A DNA stretch of 64,000 nt from UBA961 sp014191195 (lineage in GTDB: Bacteria; Bacteroidota; Ignavibacteria; Kapaibacteriales; UBA961): positions 2,418,001-2,482,000 of the forward strand of contig OZ123195.1 of assembly GCA_964204605.1 (NCBI GenBank), given 5' to 3'. Under the pieces are notes generated by a model that was not told where the DNA came from, did not search any database, and worked only from the letters and a program-made list of their open reading frames with translations. Every line of letters begins with the position of its first letter. The stretch's first letter is position 1. Shown here in pieces: positions 18,846-28,976 of this stretch. A program made the position numbers and the translations under genes.

Positions 18846-21533
18846 ATGAATGTACTCAATATAATTGCTCTCATAGTATTATCCTTTACGTTTAATCTTA
18901 ATGCTCAATTTTCTGCTGATTATACTTCAAATCGAAAATTGGGATTATTAAATGATGCTGGAGCAGTTGCTTGGAACCCTGCCTTGCTTGGAGTTATTTC
19001 TGGGGTAGATGTATTGGGCGCTGTGCCATTAGATGCATCTTTTGGAAAAGTACATGGATATGCGGGGTTTATTAAAATTGGTAATTATGCTTTTGGCTTA
19101 GAAAAACCTTCAGAAACTCTGTCTATTTCAAACCCTACTAGCGCCTTTGCTGGATTTGGATTACCCATTCAATCAGATCATCTATGGATTGGTGGAAGTA
19201 TAAAATATACTGAATCAAAAAGTAATCCTATTCGATTCTCAGCTTCAGCTTTATTCTCACCTTCAATCGATCTTTTTGCTTCGCTAGGTATAGATAATAC
19301 AACTACACCATTACAAAGTCAAAATATTATCACTGCAATGGGTGCATTTGCACCATTACATTGGCTTACTGTTCATGCTAGATTGCAATATTGTGCTGAT
19401 TCTGCTCTTTTTCTTGGTAATGCGATTAATACTGAAATTGGGGCTAGTGCCAATCTTATTCAAGAACATATCATTGGCTCTTTAACAATCAATCCAATTC
19501 GTAAAGTATTGCGTATTGGGGCTGAAATTACATTTGGCTTTGTATCAACTGGAATTATTCCATCAATTGGGTCTGGAGTAGATGAACAGTCAGCTTCGAC
19601 AGCTCTTTTTAGACTCAATTTTTCAAAAATGCCGTCAATATCTGCGCTTAAACAAAAAGATATTTCCCTATCCGATATAAGGTCTGTTGATGCTATGTGC
19701 TCGTCTTCTGCATTTGAATGGCAGTCAACACATTCTGAATCTCCAGAATATATAGTGAATGCGATGAAAAATCATGGTGGTGATTATACTGCTATGGCTG
19801 ATACTTTGACGCATTTATCACAAAACCCAGCTTATCTGTATGATTCAATTTTTAATAAATTCTATGCAAAATATCAAAGAAATACTCTTGTTTCTGGCAC
19901 ATCACAATATATTATCGCAGCAAAAAAACCAGAATTGAAAATCCTGTCTATAAAACCTGATAGTATGCACAATCAAGATATCTTGATGAGTGTGAAGATT
20001 GTCAATGATAAAGGCGATCAAGTTCAAGGAATTCTTCAATCTGATTTTGTGATTACAGATAAAAAATATGAGATACTATCTATAGAAGAAAAAAAGGAAG
20101 ATATAATTGTCCCAATAGATTATATGATTGTAATGGATTGTTCAGGAAGCATGAGCAAGAAAATTAAGGATGTGAGAAAAAATGTAGTGTTATTTGCTAA
20201 AACATTAAAAACTGCAGGAATTGATTTTCGAATTGGGGGAATTTTATATGGAGAAGAAATCATCAGTTCTTTACAACCAACAAGTGATATTCAGGAATTT
20301 CTGACTTTTTTTGAAGATGCAGATGCGATTGGTAATGATGAAATTACATCAACAGCTATTATGAAAGCAACTGAAATGCTGTTTCGTCCAAATGCCAAAA
20401 GAAATATTATAGTATTAACAGATGATTGCTGTATTCAAGATAATGCACATCTCTCAGAAATACAGGTTTTGTCTGCACTATGGAAACATGGATGCAGTTT
20501 GTATTCTCTGATTAATAAAGAGAATAATAATAGTGGTATAGTGACAAGGCTAAGTTTAGGAAAAGAATATAGTATTAATCAGCCTTTTATCGATGTTCTT
20601 AAAGATGTGTCAAAAGAACAAGATATACGCTATATGGTTAGATTAAGGCCAGTTCCTCGTGATATATATGTGAAAGGTAAAGTTATTGATGAGTCTGGGT
20701 CTCTTATTCAAGGCGCTGTCTCTGTGCAAGGTTTGCAGCAACAATTAACAATGAATCAAGGTGAATTTATTATTGAAGCTACACATCTTAACACTTTATA
20801 TCTGACCTTGCATTCCAAAGGATATGAAAGTAAACAATGTAGTATTCCTATTATAAGGCAGGCTGAATCAGATACAATTGCTGTAGAATATTCATTAATA
20901 CCATTAGGAAAATTTATCAAAGGGCGAATTCTTGATCAAAGTGGAAATGCACATTCTGGTAATATTCTTATTGAAAATGATATTGATTTACAAGTGATTA
21001 GTAATACAAAGACAGATGATCAAGGGTCGTATTTTTGTAGAATTCCAGATAAAGGTATATATAGAATGACACCTAATACACAAAATTTTATAGCACATCC
21101 TATTGTATTATCTGCTTTGGAAGTACAGAGAGGCGATACATTACAAAAAGATATAATGATTTCATCGATTGAACAAGCCACGGAGTCCGGGACACGCTTT
21201 AGTTTAAAAAATATCTTTTTTGAATCGAAACAATGGTCATTAAAACCTGAAAGTACACTTGAATTAGAAAAGCTATTAGCATTTATGGTAGATAATCCAA
21301 GTGTTTCGATAGAAATTAGTGCTCATACTGATGCTATTGGAAAAACTAATGATAATGCATTATTATCTAGTAAAAGGGCAGAAGCAGTTCTAGAATATCT
21401 GGTTCAAAGAGGAATTAATAAATATAGATTATATGCCATTGGTTATGGAGAATCTTTGCCAATTGCAAGTAATGACGAAGAAAATGGAAGAGAAAAAAAT
21501 CGTCGGGTAGAATTTACACTTATCAAAAAATAA
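18846..21533 (+). CDS. Outer-membrane protein with von Willebrand A, carboxypeptidase-regulatory-like and OmpA domains
   Basis: The 895-residue protein starts with a signal peptide (to about residue 20, NLNAQ) and the same barrel-like domain as its upstream neighbour (GLLNDAGAVAWNPALLG). A VWA domain follows at about 425-610, with an intact MIDAS start DCSGSMS (Asp431, Ser433, Ser435) and a later LTDD. Two beta-sandwich repeats of the carboxypeptidase-regulatory type follow (VKGKVIDESGSLIQGAV and FIKGRILDQSGNAHSG). It ends with an OmpA domain (SAHTDAIGKTNDN, NRRVEF). VWA domains bind protein ligands through a metal, so an adhesive or scaffolding role at the cell surface or periplasm is plausible. 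Its start lies 84 bases after the neighbour's stop. Confidence 0.78.
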   Translation: MNVLNIIALIVLSFTFNLNAQFSADYTSNRKLGLLNDAGAVAWNPALLGVISGVDVLGAVPLDASFGKVHGYAGFIKIGNYAFGLEKPSETLSISNPTSAFAGFGLPIQSDHLWIGGSIKYTESKSNPIRFSASALFSPSIDLFASLGIDNTTTPLQSQNIITAMGAFAPLHWLTVHARLQYCADSALFLGNAINTEIGASANLIQEHIIGSLTINPIRKVLRIGAEITFGFVSTGIIPSIGSGVDEQSASTALFRLNFSKMPSISALKQKDISLSDIRSVDAMCSSSAFEWQSTHSESPEYIVNAMKNHGGDYTAMADTLTHLSQNPAYLYDSIFNKFYAKYQRNTLVSGTSQYIIAAKKPELKILSIKPDSMHNQDILMSVKIVNDKGDQVQGILQSDFVITDKKYEILSIEEKKEDIIVPIDYMIVMDCSGSMSKKIKDVRKNVVLFAKTLKTAGIDFRIGGILYGEEIISSLQPTSDIQEFLTFFEDADAIGNDEITSTAIMKATEMLFRPNAKRNIIVLTDDCCIQDNAHLSEIQVLSALWKHGCSLYSLINKENNNSGIVTRLSLGKEYSINQPFIDVLKDVSKEQDIRYMVRLRPVPRDIYVKGKVIDESGSLIQGAVSVQGLQQQLTMNQGEFIIEATHLNTLYLTLHSKGYESKQCSIPIIRQAESDTIAVEYSLIPLGKFIKGRILDQSGNAHSGNILIENDIDLQVISNTKTDDQGSYFCRIPDKGIYRMTPNTQNFIAHPIVLSALEVQRGDTLQKDIMISSIEQATESGTRFSLKNIFFESKQWSLKPESTLELEKLLAFMVDNPSVSIEISAHTDAIGKTNDNALLSSKRAEAVLEYLVQRGINKYRLYAIGYGESLPIASNDEENGREKNRRVEFTLIKK

Positions 21534-21566
21534 AGTATATGGAACTTATTTAGTTCTATTGCAAGT

Positions 21567-21574
21567 TATATTTG
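21567..21574 (+). promoter_or_regulatory. Candidate -7 promoter element for the DUF4397 lipoprotein gene
   Basis: TATATTTG fits TAnnTTTG and lies 36 bases before the ATG at 21611. No TTTG is seen 19-21 bases upstream, so this rests on the -7 element alone. Confidence 0.4.
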
Positions 21575-21610
21575 TTCTCAACAATTTTTTTAATTTAATG
21601 AGTTTTTTAT

Positions 21611-22303
21611 ATGACACGTTTTTCATTGTTTCTTTTAGCGATTATGATTTCAGTAATCACTTCATCATGTTCTGATTCTAGTACAAGCACAATTCCTACA
21701 AATGCAAAATTAATGGTAGTGCATGCATCACCTGATGCCCCTGGTGTTGATATTGCTGTAGACAATAATAAAATAAGTGGAAGCGCCTTAACATTTCCTA
21801 ATAATAGCGGATATGTTTCAGTTACTCCAGGAACAAGAAATATCAAAGTTTTTGCTGCAGGGTCTTCCACAGCATTATTTAGTTTTGATCAAGTTTTTCC
21901 AGAATCTAAATTATATACTGTATTTGCTTTAGATTCATTGAATAAAATAACCTTATTACTAGTGGAAGATGCAATACCAGCTGTTGTTACCGGTAAAGCG
22001 CATGTGCGTTTTTTACATTTATCACCAAATGCTCCAGCAGTGGATATTGCCGTAAAGGATGGTCCATCACTTTTCTTAAATAGATCATTTAATAGACAAT
22101 TTTCATCATCCCAAAATGTGTTCTCACCAGTTGATGCAGGAACATATAATATTGATGTTAAAGTAGCTGGAACAACAACAGTGGCATTACCTTTAACAGG
22201 AATTAAATTTGAATCTGGCAAGGCATATACAGTTTTTGCAAGTGGTTTCTTAGGTGGAACAGGCACAGCAGGTTTAGGTGCACAAATAATAGTAAATAGA
22301 TAA
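21611..22303 (+). CDS. DUF4397 domain lipoprotein
   Basis: The 230-residue product has a lipoprotein signal with the lipobox ending at Cys20 (ITSSC), followed by a Ser/Thr-rich linker. Two tandem DUF4397 repeats follow: LMVVHASPDAPGVDIAV and VRFLHLSPNAPAVDIAV. This beta-sandwich module is common in envelope proteins of Bacteroidota and other groups; its function is not established. It follows the two OmpA proteins on the same strand after 77 bases and ends at a strong terminator, so the three may form an envelope group. Confidence 0.82.
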   Translation: MTRFSLFLLAIMISVITSSCSDSSTSTIPTNAKLMVVHASPDAPGVDIAVDNNKISGSALTFPNNSGYVSVTPGTRNIKVFAAGSSTALFSFDQVFPESKLYTVFALDSLNKITLLLVEDAIPAVVTGKAHVRFLHLSPNAPAVDIAVKDGPSLFLNRSFNRQFSSSQNVFSPVDAGTYNIDVKVAGTTTVALPLTGIKFESGKAYTVFASGFLGGTGTAGLGAQIIVNR

Positions 22304-22323
22304 TTTACTTAAGCTAATTTTTT

Positions 22324-22357
22324 GGGTCTGTTGCTTTTGCATCAGACCCTTTTTTTA
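22324..22357 (+). terminator. Rho-independent terminator after the DUF4397 gene
   Basis: GGGTCTG (22324-22330) pairs with CAGACCC (22343-22349), followed by a run of eight Ts. It separates the envelope genes from metG. Confidence 0.88.
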
Positions 22358-22427
22358 TATCCCTACATCTCCTCTTCTCTGTCTTCTAGTAAAAAACTGT
22401 ATTTTAGTAAGAGTACACATATAAAAG

Positions 22428-24614
22428 ATGATCATGGCAAGAACACTTATTACCGCAGCCTTACCTTATGTAAATAGTTATATTCATTTGGGGCATTTAG
22501 CCGGAGCATATCTACCTGCTGATATGTATGCAAGATTTCTTCGATTACAAGGAAGGGAAGTCCTTTTTGTATGTGGCTCTGATGAACATGGTGTTGCAAT
22601 AACAATTAGTGCAGATAAAGAACATACAACTCCTAAAGCAATTATAGATAAATATCATCCGATGAATGAGGCTGCTTTTAAGGATTTTGGGATAAGTTTT
22701 GATATTTATTCTAGAACTTCATTACCAGATCATTTTGAAACAGCACAAGAATTCTTTAAGGATTGGTTAGAAAAAGGATATTTAGTAGAAAAAGAAGAGC
22801 CACAATTTTATGATGAAAAAGCTTCGATGTTTTTACCAGATAGATATGTTGAAGGAATATGTCCGCATTGTTCAAAAGAAGGAGCCAGAGGCGATCAATG
22901 TGATAGTTGCGGTGCTACTTATAATCAAACTGAACTAAAAAACCCAATAAGTATATTAACTGGAGAAAAACCGATTGTTAAAAATACCAAGCACTGGTAT
23001 TTTAAAATGGGAGAATTCCAGAAGCAATTAGAAGAATATATAGAATCACACAGTAAAGATTGGAAAGATAATGTCATTCAGCAAAGTCGTTCTTGGCTTA
23101 AACAAGGCTTAAATGATAGGGCAGCTACAAGAGATATGAAATGGGGTATTCCAGTGCCAGCTGCAAATGCTGAAGGAAAAGTGATTTATGTTTGGTTCGA
23201 AGCAGTTCTTGGCTATATATCTGCCACTAAACATTGGGCAAAACAGCATGGATATTCTGCTGAAGAATGGAAAACGTGGTGGAGCAAACCCAATAATGAA
23301 GATCGAGAGTATATTGCATTCTTAGGTAAAGACAATATCGTATTTCATACTTTGATTTTCCCTATGCTTTTAATGGCCAAAGGTGATATGATTTTACCAA
23401 CGAATGTGCCTGCAAATGAATTTCTGAATTTTGAAGGAAAAAAGTTTTCAAAATCACAAAATTGGGGCATCTTTTTACGAGATTATCAAAAGGATTTTCC
23501 TGGCAAAACAAATGCTGATATTTTGAGATATGCTTTAGCGAATAATCTTCCTGAAACAAAAGACTCTGACTTTACATGGAAAGATTTTCAAGCTAAAACC
23601 AATAATGAATTAGCGGCGATACCAGGAAATTTTATCAATAGAGTTATTCAATTTTTATCAAAAAACTTTTCTAGTGCAGTTCCAATTCTATCTGATCATT
23701 ATGCAAAGCTAGATGAGGCTTGGGAATTATTAATTCAAGATTTTCAAAGAGAATCAAATACTGTTTCCAAAGAAACCTTGCAATCGCTTTATGAATCAAA
23801 GCATGTACGCTATTTTTCTGCACATGATTTTTCTATGATTGCTTCATTGTATACGGGCATGAATAAAGTTTCAATGCATTATAAACAATGTAGATTCAGG
23901 GATGCAGTAACAGAAACAATGAATATTACCCGTTCAGCTAATAAGTATTTTAATGATACAGAGCCATGGAAAACTATTAAAAATGATCCAGATGAATGTG
24001 GTAAAACATTGTATATATGCTCGCAATTATTGCGATCCCTTAGTATAATTTTTGCACCTATTATTCCGCATACTGCTTCGGTTCTTGCAGAAAGTATAGG
24101 GCAAATTCCTATGACAGGCTCCGTAGATCAATCAGATAAAAAAGATATATGGTCTACAATGGTATTTCCTGTTTTGGCTCAAGGACAAAACATACATATA
24201 CCACCAATTTTATTCAACAAACTGGAAGATTCTGTGATTGATGCTCAGATTTCTGCTATGCATGCAGGACAAATAATCGATAAAAAAGAAGATCTTATTA
24301 CGATTGATGATTTTAAGAAAATTAAACTAGTAACTGCTAAGATTATACATGCAGAAGCTGTCCCCAAAAGCGAAAAGCTAGTCAAATTACAAGTAGATAC
24401 TGGAACAGAAAAAAGACAAATCTTAGCAGGTATAGCCAAGCATTATAAACCCGAAGATTTGCTAGGAAAAACAATTGTGATTGTTGCAAATTTAGCTCCA
24501 GCAAAGCTAATGGGGCATGAATCACAAGGTATGCTATTGGCTGCTAATTCTGCAGATGGAAGCGTAAGTTTGATAGTTCCTGAAATTGATTCTATTGGTT
24601 CTGAAGTACGATAA
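22428..24614 (+). CDS. metG: Methionyl-tRNA synthetase
   Basis: This class I synthetase charges tRNA-Met. The 728-residue protein has the HIGH-type motif HLGH, a zinc knuckle CPHCSKEGARGDQCDSCG near residue 145, and KFSKS in place of KMSKS. The C-terminal 110 residues form an EMAP/Trbp111-like tRNA-binding domain (IDDFKKIKLVTAKI...LMGHESQGMLLAA). This is the long two-domain form seen in E. coli and many Bacteroidota. Either ATG at 22428 or the one two codons later at 22434 may be used; MARTLITAALPYVN is a standard N-terminus, favouring 22434. The osmC gene follows after 11 bases. Confidence 0.96.
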   Translation: MIMARTLITAALPYVNSYIHLGHLAGAYLPADMYARFLRLQGREVLFVCGSDEHGVAITISADKEHTTPKAIIDKYHPMNEAAFKDFGISFDIYSRTSLPDHFETAQEFFKDWLEKGYLVEKEEPQFYDEKASMFLPDRYVEGICPHCSKEGARGDQCDSCGATYNQTELKNPISILTGEKPIVKNTKHWYFKMGEFQKQLEEYIESHSKDWKDNVIQQSRSWLKQGLNDRAATRDMKWGIPVPAANAEGKVIYVWFEAVLGYISATKHWAKQHGYSAEEWKTWWSKPNNEDREYIAFLGKDNIVFHTLIFPMLLMAKGDMILPTNVPANEFLNFEGKKFSKSQNWGIFLRDYQKDFPGKTNADILRYALANNLPETKDSDFTWKDFQAKTNNELAAIPGNFINRVIQFLSKNFSSAVPILSDHYAKLDEAWELLIQDFQRESNTVSKETLQSLYESKHVRYFSAHDFSMIASLYTGMNKVSMHYKQCRFRDAVTETMNITRSANKYFNDTEPWKTIKNDPDECGKTLYICSQLLRSLSIIFAPIIPHTASVLAESIGQIPMTGSVDQSDKKDIWSTMVFPVLAQGQNIHIPPILFNKLEDSVIDAQISAMHAGQIIDKKEDLITIDDFKKIKLVTAKIIHAEAVPKSEKLVKLQVDTGTEKRQILAGIAKHYKPEDLLGKTIVIVANLAPAKLMGHESQGMLLAANSADGSVSLIVPEIDSIGSEVR

Positions 24615-24625
24615 AAGGTATAATT

Positions 24626-25045
24626 ATGAATATAACAGTAGATTGGAAAGGTGGAATGTGTTTAGAAGGACATAATTCTGAGCAAAAAAATACATTGTTT
24701 GATTCGCATAGTTCAGAGAATTATGTGTCTAAAGCACCAACACCAATGGAGATAATGTTGCAATCTATGGCTGCATGCTCTGTGATGGATGTTCTAAGTA
24801 TTTTAGAAAAAAAAAGAAAACATATCATTTCTTTGCATGTAGAAGTTTCTGGAAATAGGGCTGATGAACATCCTAAAGTGTTTACTAGTGTACTGTTAAA
24901 GTTTTTTGTAAAAAGTACTGATGCAGAATTAAAAGATATTGAAAGAAGCGTTGAGTTATCTCAGCAAACATATTGTAGTGCGGCTGCAATGTTTAAAAGG
25001 TCTGGATGCGATGTAAAAACTGAATGTTATCTAGATATAGTTTAG
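24626..25045 (+). CDS. OsmC/Ohr family protein
   Basis: The 139-residue protein belongs to the OsmC superfamily of thiol peroxidases. It has the two conserved cysteines: one in MAACSVMDV near residue 51 and one in TYCSAAAMF near residue 118. It is closer to the YhfA-type branch than to Ohr, judging by TPMEIMLQSMAACS. Such proteins reduce organic hydroperoxides or act on other thiol substrates. It lies 11 bases after metG and probably shares its message. Its stop overlaps the stop of the convergent TPR gene. Confidence 0.85.
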   Translation: MNITVDWKGGMCLEGHNSEQKNTLFDSHSSENYVSKAPTPMEIMLQSMAACSVMDVLSILEKKRKHIISLHVEVSGNRADEHPKVFTSVLLKFFVKSTDAELKDIERSVELSQQTYCSAAAMFKRSGCDVKTECYLDIV

Positions 25046-25941
25046 CATTTTCCTAATTGCTTTAATCGATCTAGTCTAGCAAATTCATGCTGCGCAAACC
25101 AATTATCTTCACATAAAATAGTATATGCTGAAGCAAAGAATGGAGTAGCATCATCAGTTTTATTGAGTGTCAACAAACATTCGCCTATTTCCTCGGCAAT
25201 ATATCCATCATTTTCAAGATTAGCAGATTTCCTTTGTTCGGCAGATTCATAATGTACAAGTAATGCTTCACCAATTCTTCCTAATAGACGCATCATTTTT
25301 GCTGCAGACCACTTAGCAATTAAGCTTTCTTCTAATCTTTTTCTTTCTTTAAACCATATATCACTTTTTAAGAAACACTCTAAAGCTGCATTAAAATCTT
25401 CTTTGGAATGATATGTCCAGCCAATATTATTATACAAAGCCCCTAACCAACTTTTTGCCTTTAAATCAGTTGATTTCTCTGCATAAAGCACTGCTTTTTT
25501 ATTCCATTCTAATGATTCATCTGATTGGCATATTATTCCCAGCATATGCATAGCATCTACAGCATAAAAATCTAATGAATGAAGTGTTGCAATGTTCAAT
25601 GCAAGTAAAAAACTAGATTTACCTCTATCTGATTCTTGATGCCAGTTTTCCCATCTTCCTTTCTCTAAAAAATATCGAGTTGAAGGCAATGGTTTGTCAT
25701 TATCTTGTAATTGTTCTATAATGGCAATTGCTTTTTGTAATGCTAAAGATGCTGATTCAAAATTTCTCAACAATGTTTCGCATCTAGCAATTTGCGTAAG
25801 TAATTGAGGATAAAGTGTTTTATCTTCGTGAGTTTTAATAATGTCGATTAAACTCCGAAATTGTTCTACTGTAATTTCAGGTTGAGAATAATCCCAAAGA
25901 TGATCAAATTCTTCAGGTTTAATTGAATCAATATTCTTCAT
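25042..25941 (-). CDS. TPR-repeat protein of unknown function
   Basis: This 299-residue soluble protein has no signal peptide. It is built of helical hairpins of the tetratricopeptide type, for example FESASLALQKAIAIIEQ, ALYNNIGWTYHSKEDFNAALECFLKS and EEIGECLLTLNKTDDATPFFASAY. It is probably a protein-interaction scaffold. It starts 3 bases after the sugar-type ABC ATPase on the same strand, which suggests coexpression. The function is unknown. Confidence 0.7.
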   Translation of the reverse strand: MKNIDSIKPEEFDHLWDYSQPEITVEQFRSLIDIIKTHEDKTLYPQLLTQIARCETLLRNFESASLALQKAIAIIEQLQDNDKPLPSTRYFLEKGRWENWHQESDRGKSSFLLALNIATLHSLDFYAVDAMHMLGIICQSDESLEWNKKAVLYAEKSTDLKAKSWLGALYNNIGWTYHSKEDFNAALECFLKSDIWFKERKRLEESLIAKWSAAKMMRLLGRIGEALLVHYESAEQRKSANLENDGYIAEEIGECLLTLNKTDDATPFFASAYTILCEDNWFAQHEFARLDRLKQLGKC

Positions 25942-25944
25942 TAT

Positions 25945-27036
25945 TTATAATCTATTATGAGTTAAAGAAGAGAATATACAGAGTGAATCAGGTTGTATAT
26001 ATAGCTTAATTGCATCATCATTTTTTACTGGAAATTGTAGCGGAACTCGAATAGATTTTAAGGAATCAGCAGATTGCACAAAAGCGATTTGTTCATGGCC
26101 ATGATATTCAGTTTGATGTATCGAACATTGCCATGTTGGAGCATTTTCTAGGTGAGTTAAAGACAATTTTTCTGGTCTAATTCCTACAATAATGTTTTTA
26201 TCATCGGGAATGCCATATATAAATGAATGATCCGGAATAGTAAATGAAGCTCCATTATGTAATTCTTGAAATATCAATTCATTATCAATCTTTGTGAAGC
26301 TGCCATGAAAAAAATTCATAGAAGGGCTTCCTAAGAAACCTGCTACAAATACATTTTGTGGATCATTGTAAATATCTTGTGGCTTACCAATTTGCTGTAA
26401 AATTCCTTTATGAAGAACAGCAATGCGATCGCCCATCGTCATAGCTTCGGCCTGATCATGAGTAACATAGATACCAGTAATTCCAACTCTTTTTTGTAAA
26501 GCAACGATTTCTGATCTCATATGCATTCTAAGTTGAGCATCTAAATTAGACAAAGGTTCATCGAATAAAAAGACTCTGGGAGTTCTTATGATGGCTCTTC
26601 CAAGTGCTACTCTTTGTCTTTGTCCACCTGACAATTGTTTAGGTTTTCTGTATAATAAATCACTTAAACCAACTTGCTCTGCTATTTCTTGTACTTTTTT
26701 TAAAATTTCATCTTTGGGGAATTTTCTTAAACTTAAAGGAAATCCTAGGTTTTCTGCAACTGTTAGATGTGGATATAAGGCATAATTTTGAAAAACCATA
26801 CCAATATCTCTCATTTTTGCTGGCATATCATTAATACATACTCCATCAAAGAACAAAGAGCCACCAGTGATATCTTCTAATCCTGCAATCATTCTAAGAA
26901 CTGTACTTTTACCACAGCCTGATGGGCCTACTAGCACTAATAATTCACCTGGTATAACAGTAAGATTTAAATTTTGTATTACTGGTTTTCCAATTTCATA
27001 TTCTTTATATAGGTCTTTTAGTTCTACTGTGGTCAT
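25945..27036 (-). CDS. ABC transporter ATPase of the MalK/UgpC (CUT1) type
   Basis: The 363-residue protein has Walker A GPSGCGKST, the Q-loop VFQNYALYPHLTV, the signature LSGGQRQRVALGRAI, Walker B VFLFDEPLSNLD, and the switch His in YVTHDQAEAMTMGD. A C-terminal OB-type regulatory domain of about 130 residues (IVGIRPEKLSL) places it with the ATPases of sugar and glycerol-phosphate importers. Membrane permeases and a binding protein are not nearby, so it may be a shared ATPase serving several importers, as MsmK does. It lies between an ABC exporter and a TPR gene on one strand. Confidence 0.88.
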   Translation of the reverse strand: MTTVELKDLYKEYEIGKPVIQNLNLTVIPGELLVLVGPSGCGKSTVLRMIAGLEDITGGSLFFDGVCINDMPAKMRDIGMVFQNYALYPHLTVAENLGFPLSLRKFPKDEILKKVQEIAEQVGLSDLLYRKPKQLSGGQRQRVALGRAIIRTPRVFLFDEPLSNLDAQLRMHMRSEIVALQKRVGITGIYVTHDQAEAMTMGDRIAVLHKGILQQIGKPQDIYNDPQNVFVAGFLGSPSMNFFHGSFTKIDNELIFQELHNGASFTIPDHSFIYGIPDDKNIIVGIRPEKLSLTHLENAPTWQCSIHQTEYHGHEQIAFVQSADSLKSIRVPLQFPVKNDDAIKLYIQPDSLCIFSSLTHNRL

Positions 27037-27107
27037 TATTTTAAAATCCTGAAGTAATGGTATTGAGCAAAATACATAATTCTTTAAAAATTGCTTAAGC
27101 TAATATT

Positions 27108-28925
27108 CTATGACATTGGATTAGAATTCAATTCTGAAGAAAATTGCAAATAAGAAAGTCGGGCATATAATCCATTTACTTTCATTAATTCATCATGTGT
27201 TCCATATTCAATAATAGATCCTTTACTAAAAACAGCAATAGCATCGCATGTTCTAATTGTAGAAAGTCTATGCGCGATAATAATTGTAGTTCGATCTTTC
27301 ATTAATGTTTCCAAAGCTTCTTTTATCAAATGTTCAGAAACAGAATCTAAAGAGCTAGTTGCTTCATCAAGAATTAATATTGGAGGATTTTTTAGGATAG
27401 CTCTGGCGATTGCAATTCTTTGTCTTTGGCCTCCAGACAATGTAATTCCTCTTTCACCAACTAGTGTAGAAAAACGCTCTGGAAATCTATCGATAAATTC
27501 CATGGCATTTGCCAAAGTAGCAGCTTGTTCGATTTCTGTATCTGTTGCATCTGTTTTTCCATATGCAATATTTTGAGCTATAGTTCCTCCAAACAGAATG
27601 ATATCTTGTGGAACAACGCCGATAGAATTTCTGATTTTTTGTAATCCCCAATATTCAGCAGGTATAGAATTATAGAGTATTTCGCCCTTATCAGGAGAAT
27701 AAAATTGTTGAATAAGTGAAGCGGTAGTACTTTTTCCGGCACCGCTTTCTCCTACAAATGCAATACGATGTCCAGCAGGAATTGTAAGATTTATATCGTT
27801 CAAAGCTTGAATATCTTTACGATTTGGATAGTTGAAAAATACATTTTGTATGCTAATTGAATGCAATTTTTCTGAATGTACGATTGTATTTTGAGTATCA
27901 TGCTCTATTGGCTCATCGATAATTTCTCTTAATCGAACGGAAGCACCCAGAGCTTTTTGTACTTGACCAAGTAATTCTGCAAAGCTTCCCATAGCACCAC
28001 CAACAAACATTGCATAAATTAAAAATGTGGCAAAGTCTCCAATAGTAATTTCACCAGCTTGAACTAGGGAACCTCCATACCAAATTACACCAGCTATACC
28101 ACCAAAAAATGCAAAAAGGATAAAGGAAACAAAAGCAGATCGAAGTTTTGCAGTATATAGAGCCAAAGTAATTGTTTGCTTTAAGGCATTTTTATACCTT
28201 ATTGCTTCAAAATGCTCATTCACATAGGATTTTACACTGCTAATTGCTTGCAGAGTTTCTTCTATGATTGTTGCTGAATTAGCTAAAGCATCCTGTGTTT
28301 TAGTACTTTGTTTTCTGATAAATTTTCCAAAAACAACGGCAATCACTACTAAAACTGGTAAAGCTAAAAGCACAGGTAAAGCAAGATTTAATCCAGCAGC
28401 TAAAATAAAACCTATGCCACCAATAAGAAATATTGTTTGTCTTAATAATTCTAAAACAGTAAAAGCAAATGTTTCTTGGATTTGAGTCAAATCCGAAGAT
28501 AATCGTGAAGATAATTCTCCGACACGTCGTTCAGAAAAGAAGCTCATGGGGAGTCTTATGATATGTTCAAATGAAGTAGACCTCAATTCTGCTAAAGCAT
28601 ATTCGGTAATCTTGGCAATAGTCATCGATGCGATAAAACGTATTGCAGATTGAATTGCAATCAAAAGAAGTAAACTTAGTGCTAATAATCCTGGGGTTAA
28701 TTGTATTCCGAGAGGCATAAATGCTTTGTCTGGATGAACAAAACCATCTAACATTTTTCCAATAATTGCTGGAAATATTAAGCCCAATGATGCCGTAATC
28801 AACATGATGATTAATGCAATAATACCCTTGAGCGCATATGGTTTGTAGAAAGACAATAAAAAGGATAATTGCTCTTTAGTTTCGCCTGCTTTTATCTTTG
28901 ATATAGGTGTTTGTTCTGTATTCAT
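27108..28925 (-). CDS. ABC transporter, fused permease and ATPase (MsbA/ABCB type)
   Basis: The 605-residue half-transporter has about six membrane helices in residues 30-310 (IIALIIMLITASLGLIFPAI is the first), followed by an ATPase domain. The ATPase has Walker A GESGAGKSTT, Q-loop VVPQDIILFGG, signature LSGGQRQRIAIARAI and Walker B ILILDEATSSLD, with switch His in IIAHRLST. Such proteins work as homodimeric exporters of lipids, drugs or lipid A precursors. The cargo cannot be inferred here. The upstream divergent region carries two palindromic ATACATGT-type sites. Confidence 0.9.
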   Translation of the reverse strand: MNTEQTPISKIKAGETKEQLSFLLSFYKPYALKGIIALIIMLITASLGLIFPAIIGKMLDGFVHPDKAFMPLGIQLTPGLLALSLLLLIAIQSAIRFIASMTIAKITEYALAELRSTSFEHIIRLPMSFFSERRVGELSSRLSSDLTQIQETFAFTVLELLRQTIFLIGGIGFILAAGLNLALPVLLALPVLVVIAVVFGKFIRKQSTKTQDALANSATIIEETLQAISSVKSYVNEHFEAIRYKNALKQTITLALYTAKLRSAFVSFILFAFFGGIAGVIWYGGSLVQAGEITIGDFATFLIYAMFVGGAMGSFAELLGQVQKALGASVRLREIIDEPIEHDTQNTIVHSEKLHSISIQNVFFNYPNRKDIQALNDINLTIPAGHRIAFVGESGAGKSTTASLIQQFYSPDKGEILYNSIPAEYWGLQKIRNSIGVVPQDIILFGGTIAQNIAYGKTDATDTEIEQAATLANAMEFIDRFPERFSTLVGERGITLSGGQRQRIAIARAILKNPPILILDEATSSLDSVSEHLIKEALETLMKDRTTIIIAHRLSTIRTCDAIAVFSKGSIIEYGTHDELMKVNGLYARLSYLQFSSELNSNPMS

Positions 28926-28976
28926 GTCAATCTTCTTAGGTATAATGAGATAGAATTCTTGGTTTTATGACTTCAC

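Noticed and set aside
21607..22266. Two open frames antisense to the DUF4397 gene
   Set aside because: The plus strand encodes a clear lipoprotein with two DUF4397 repeats and a terminator behind it; the minus frames have no motif.
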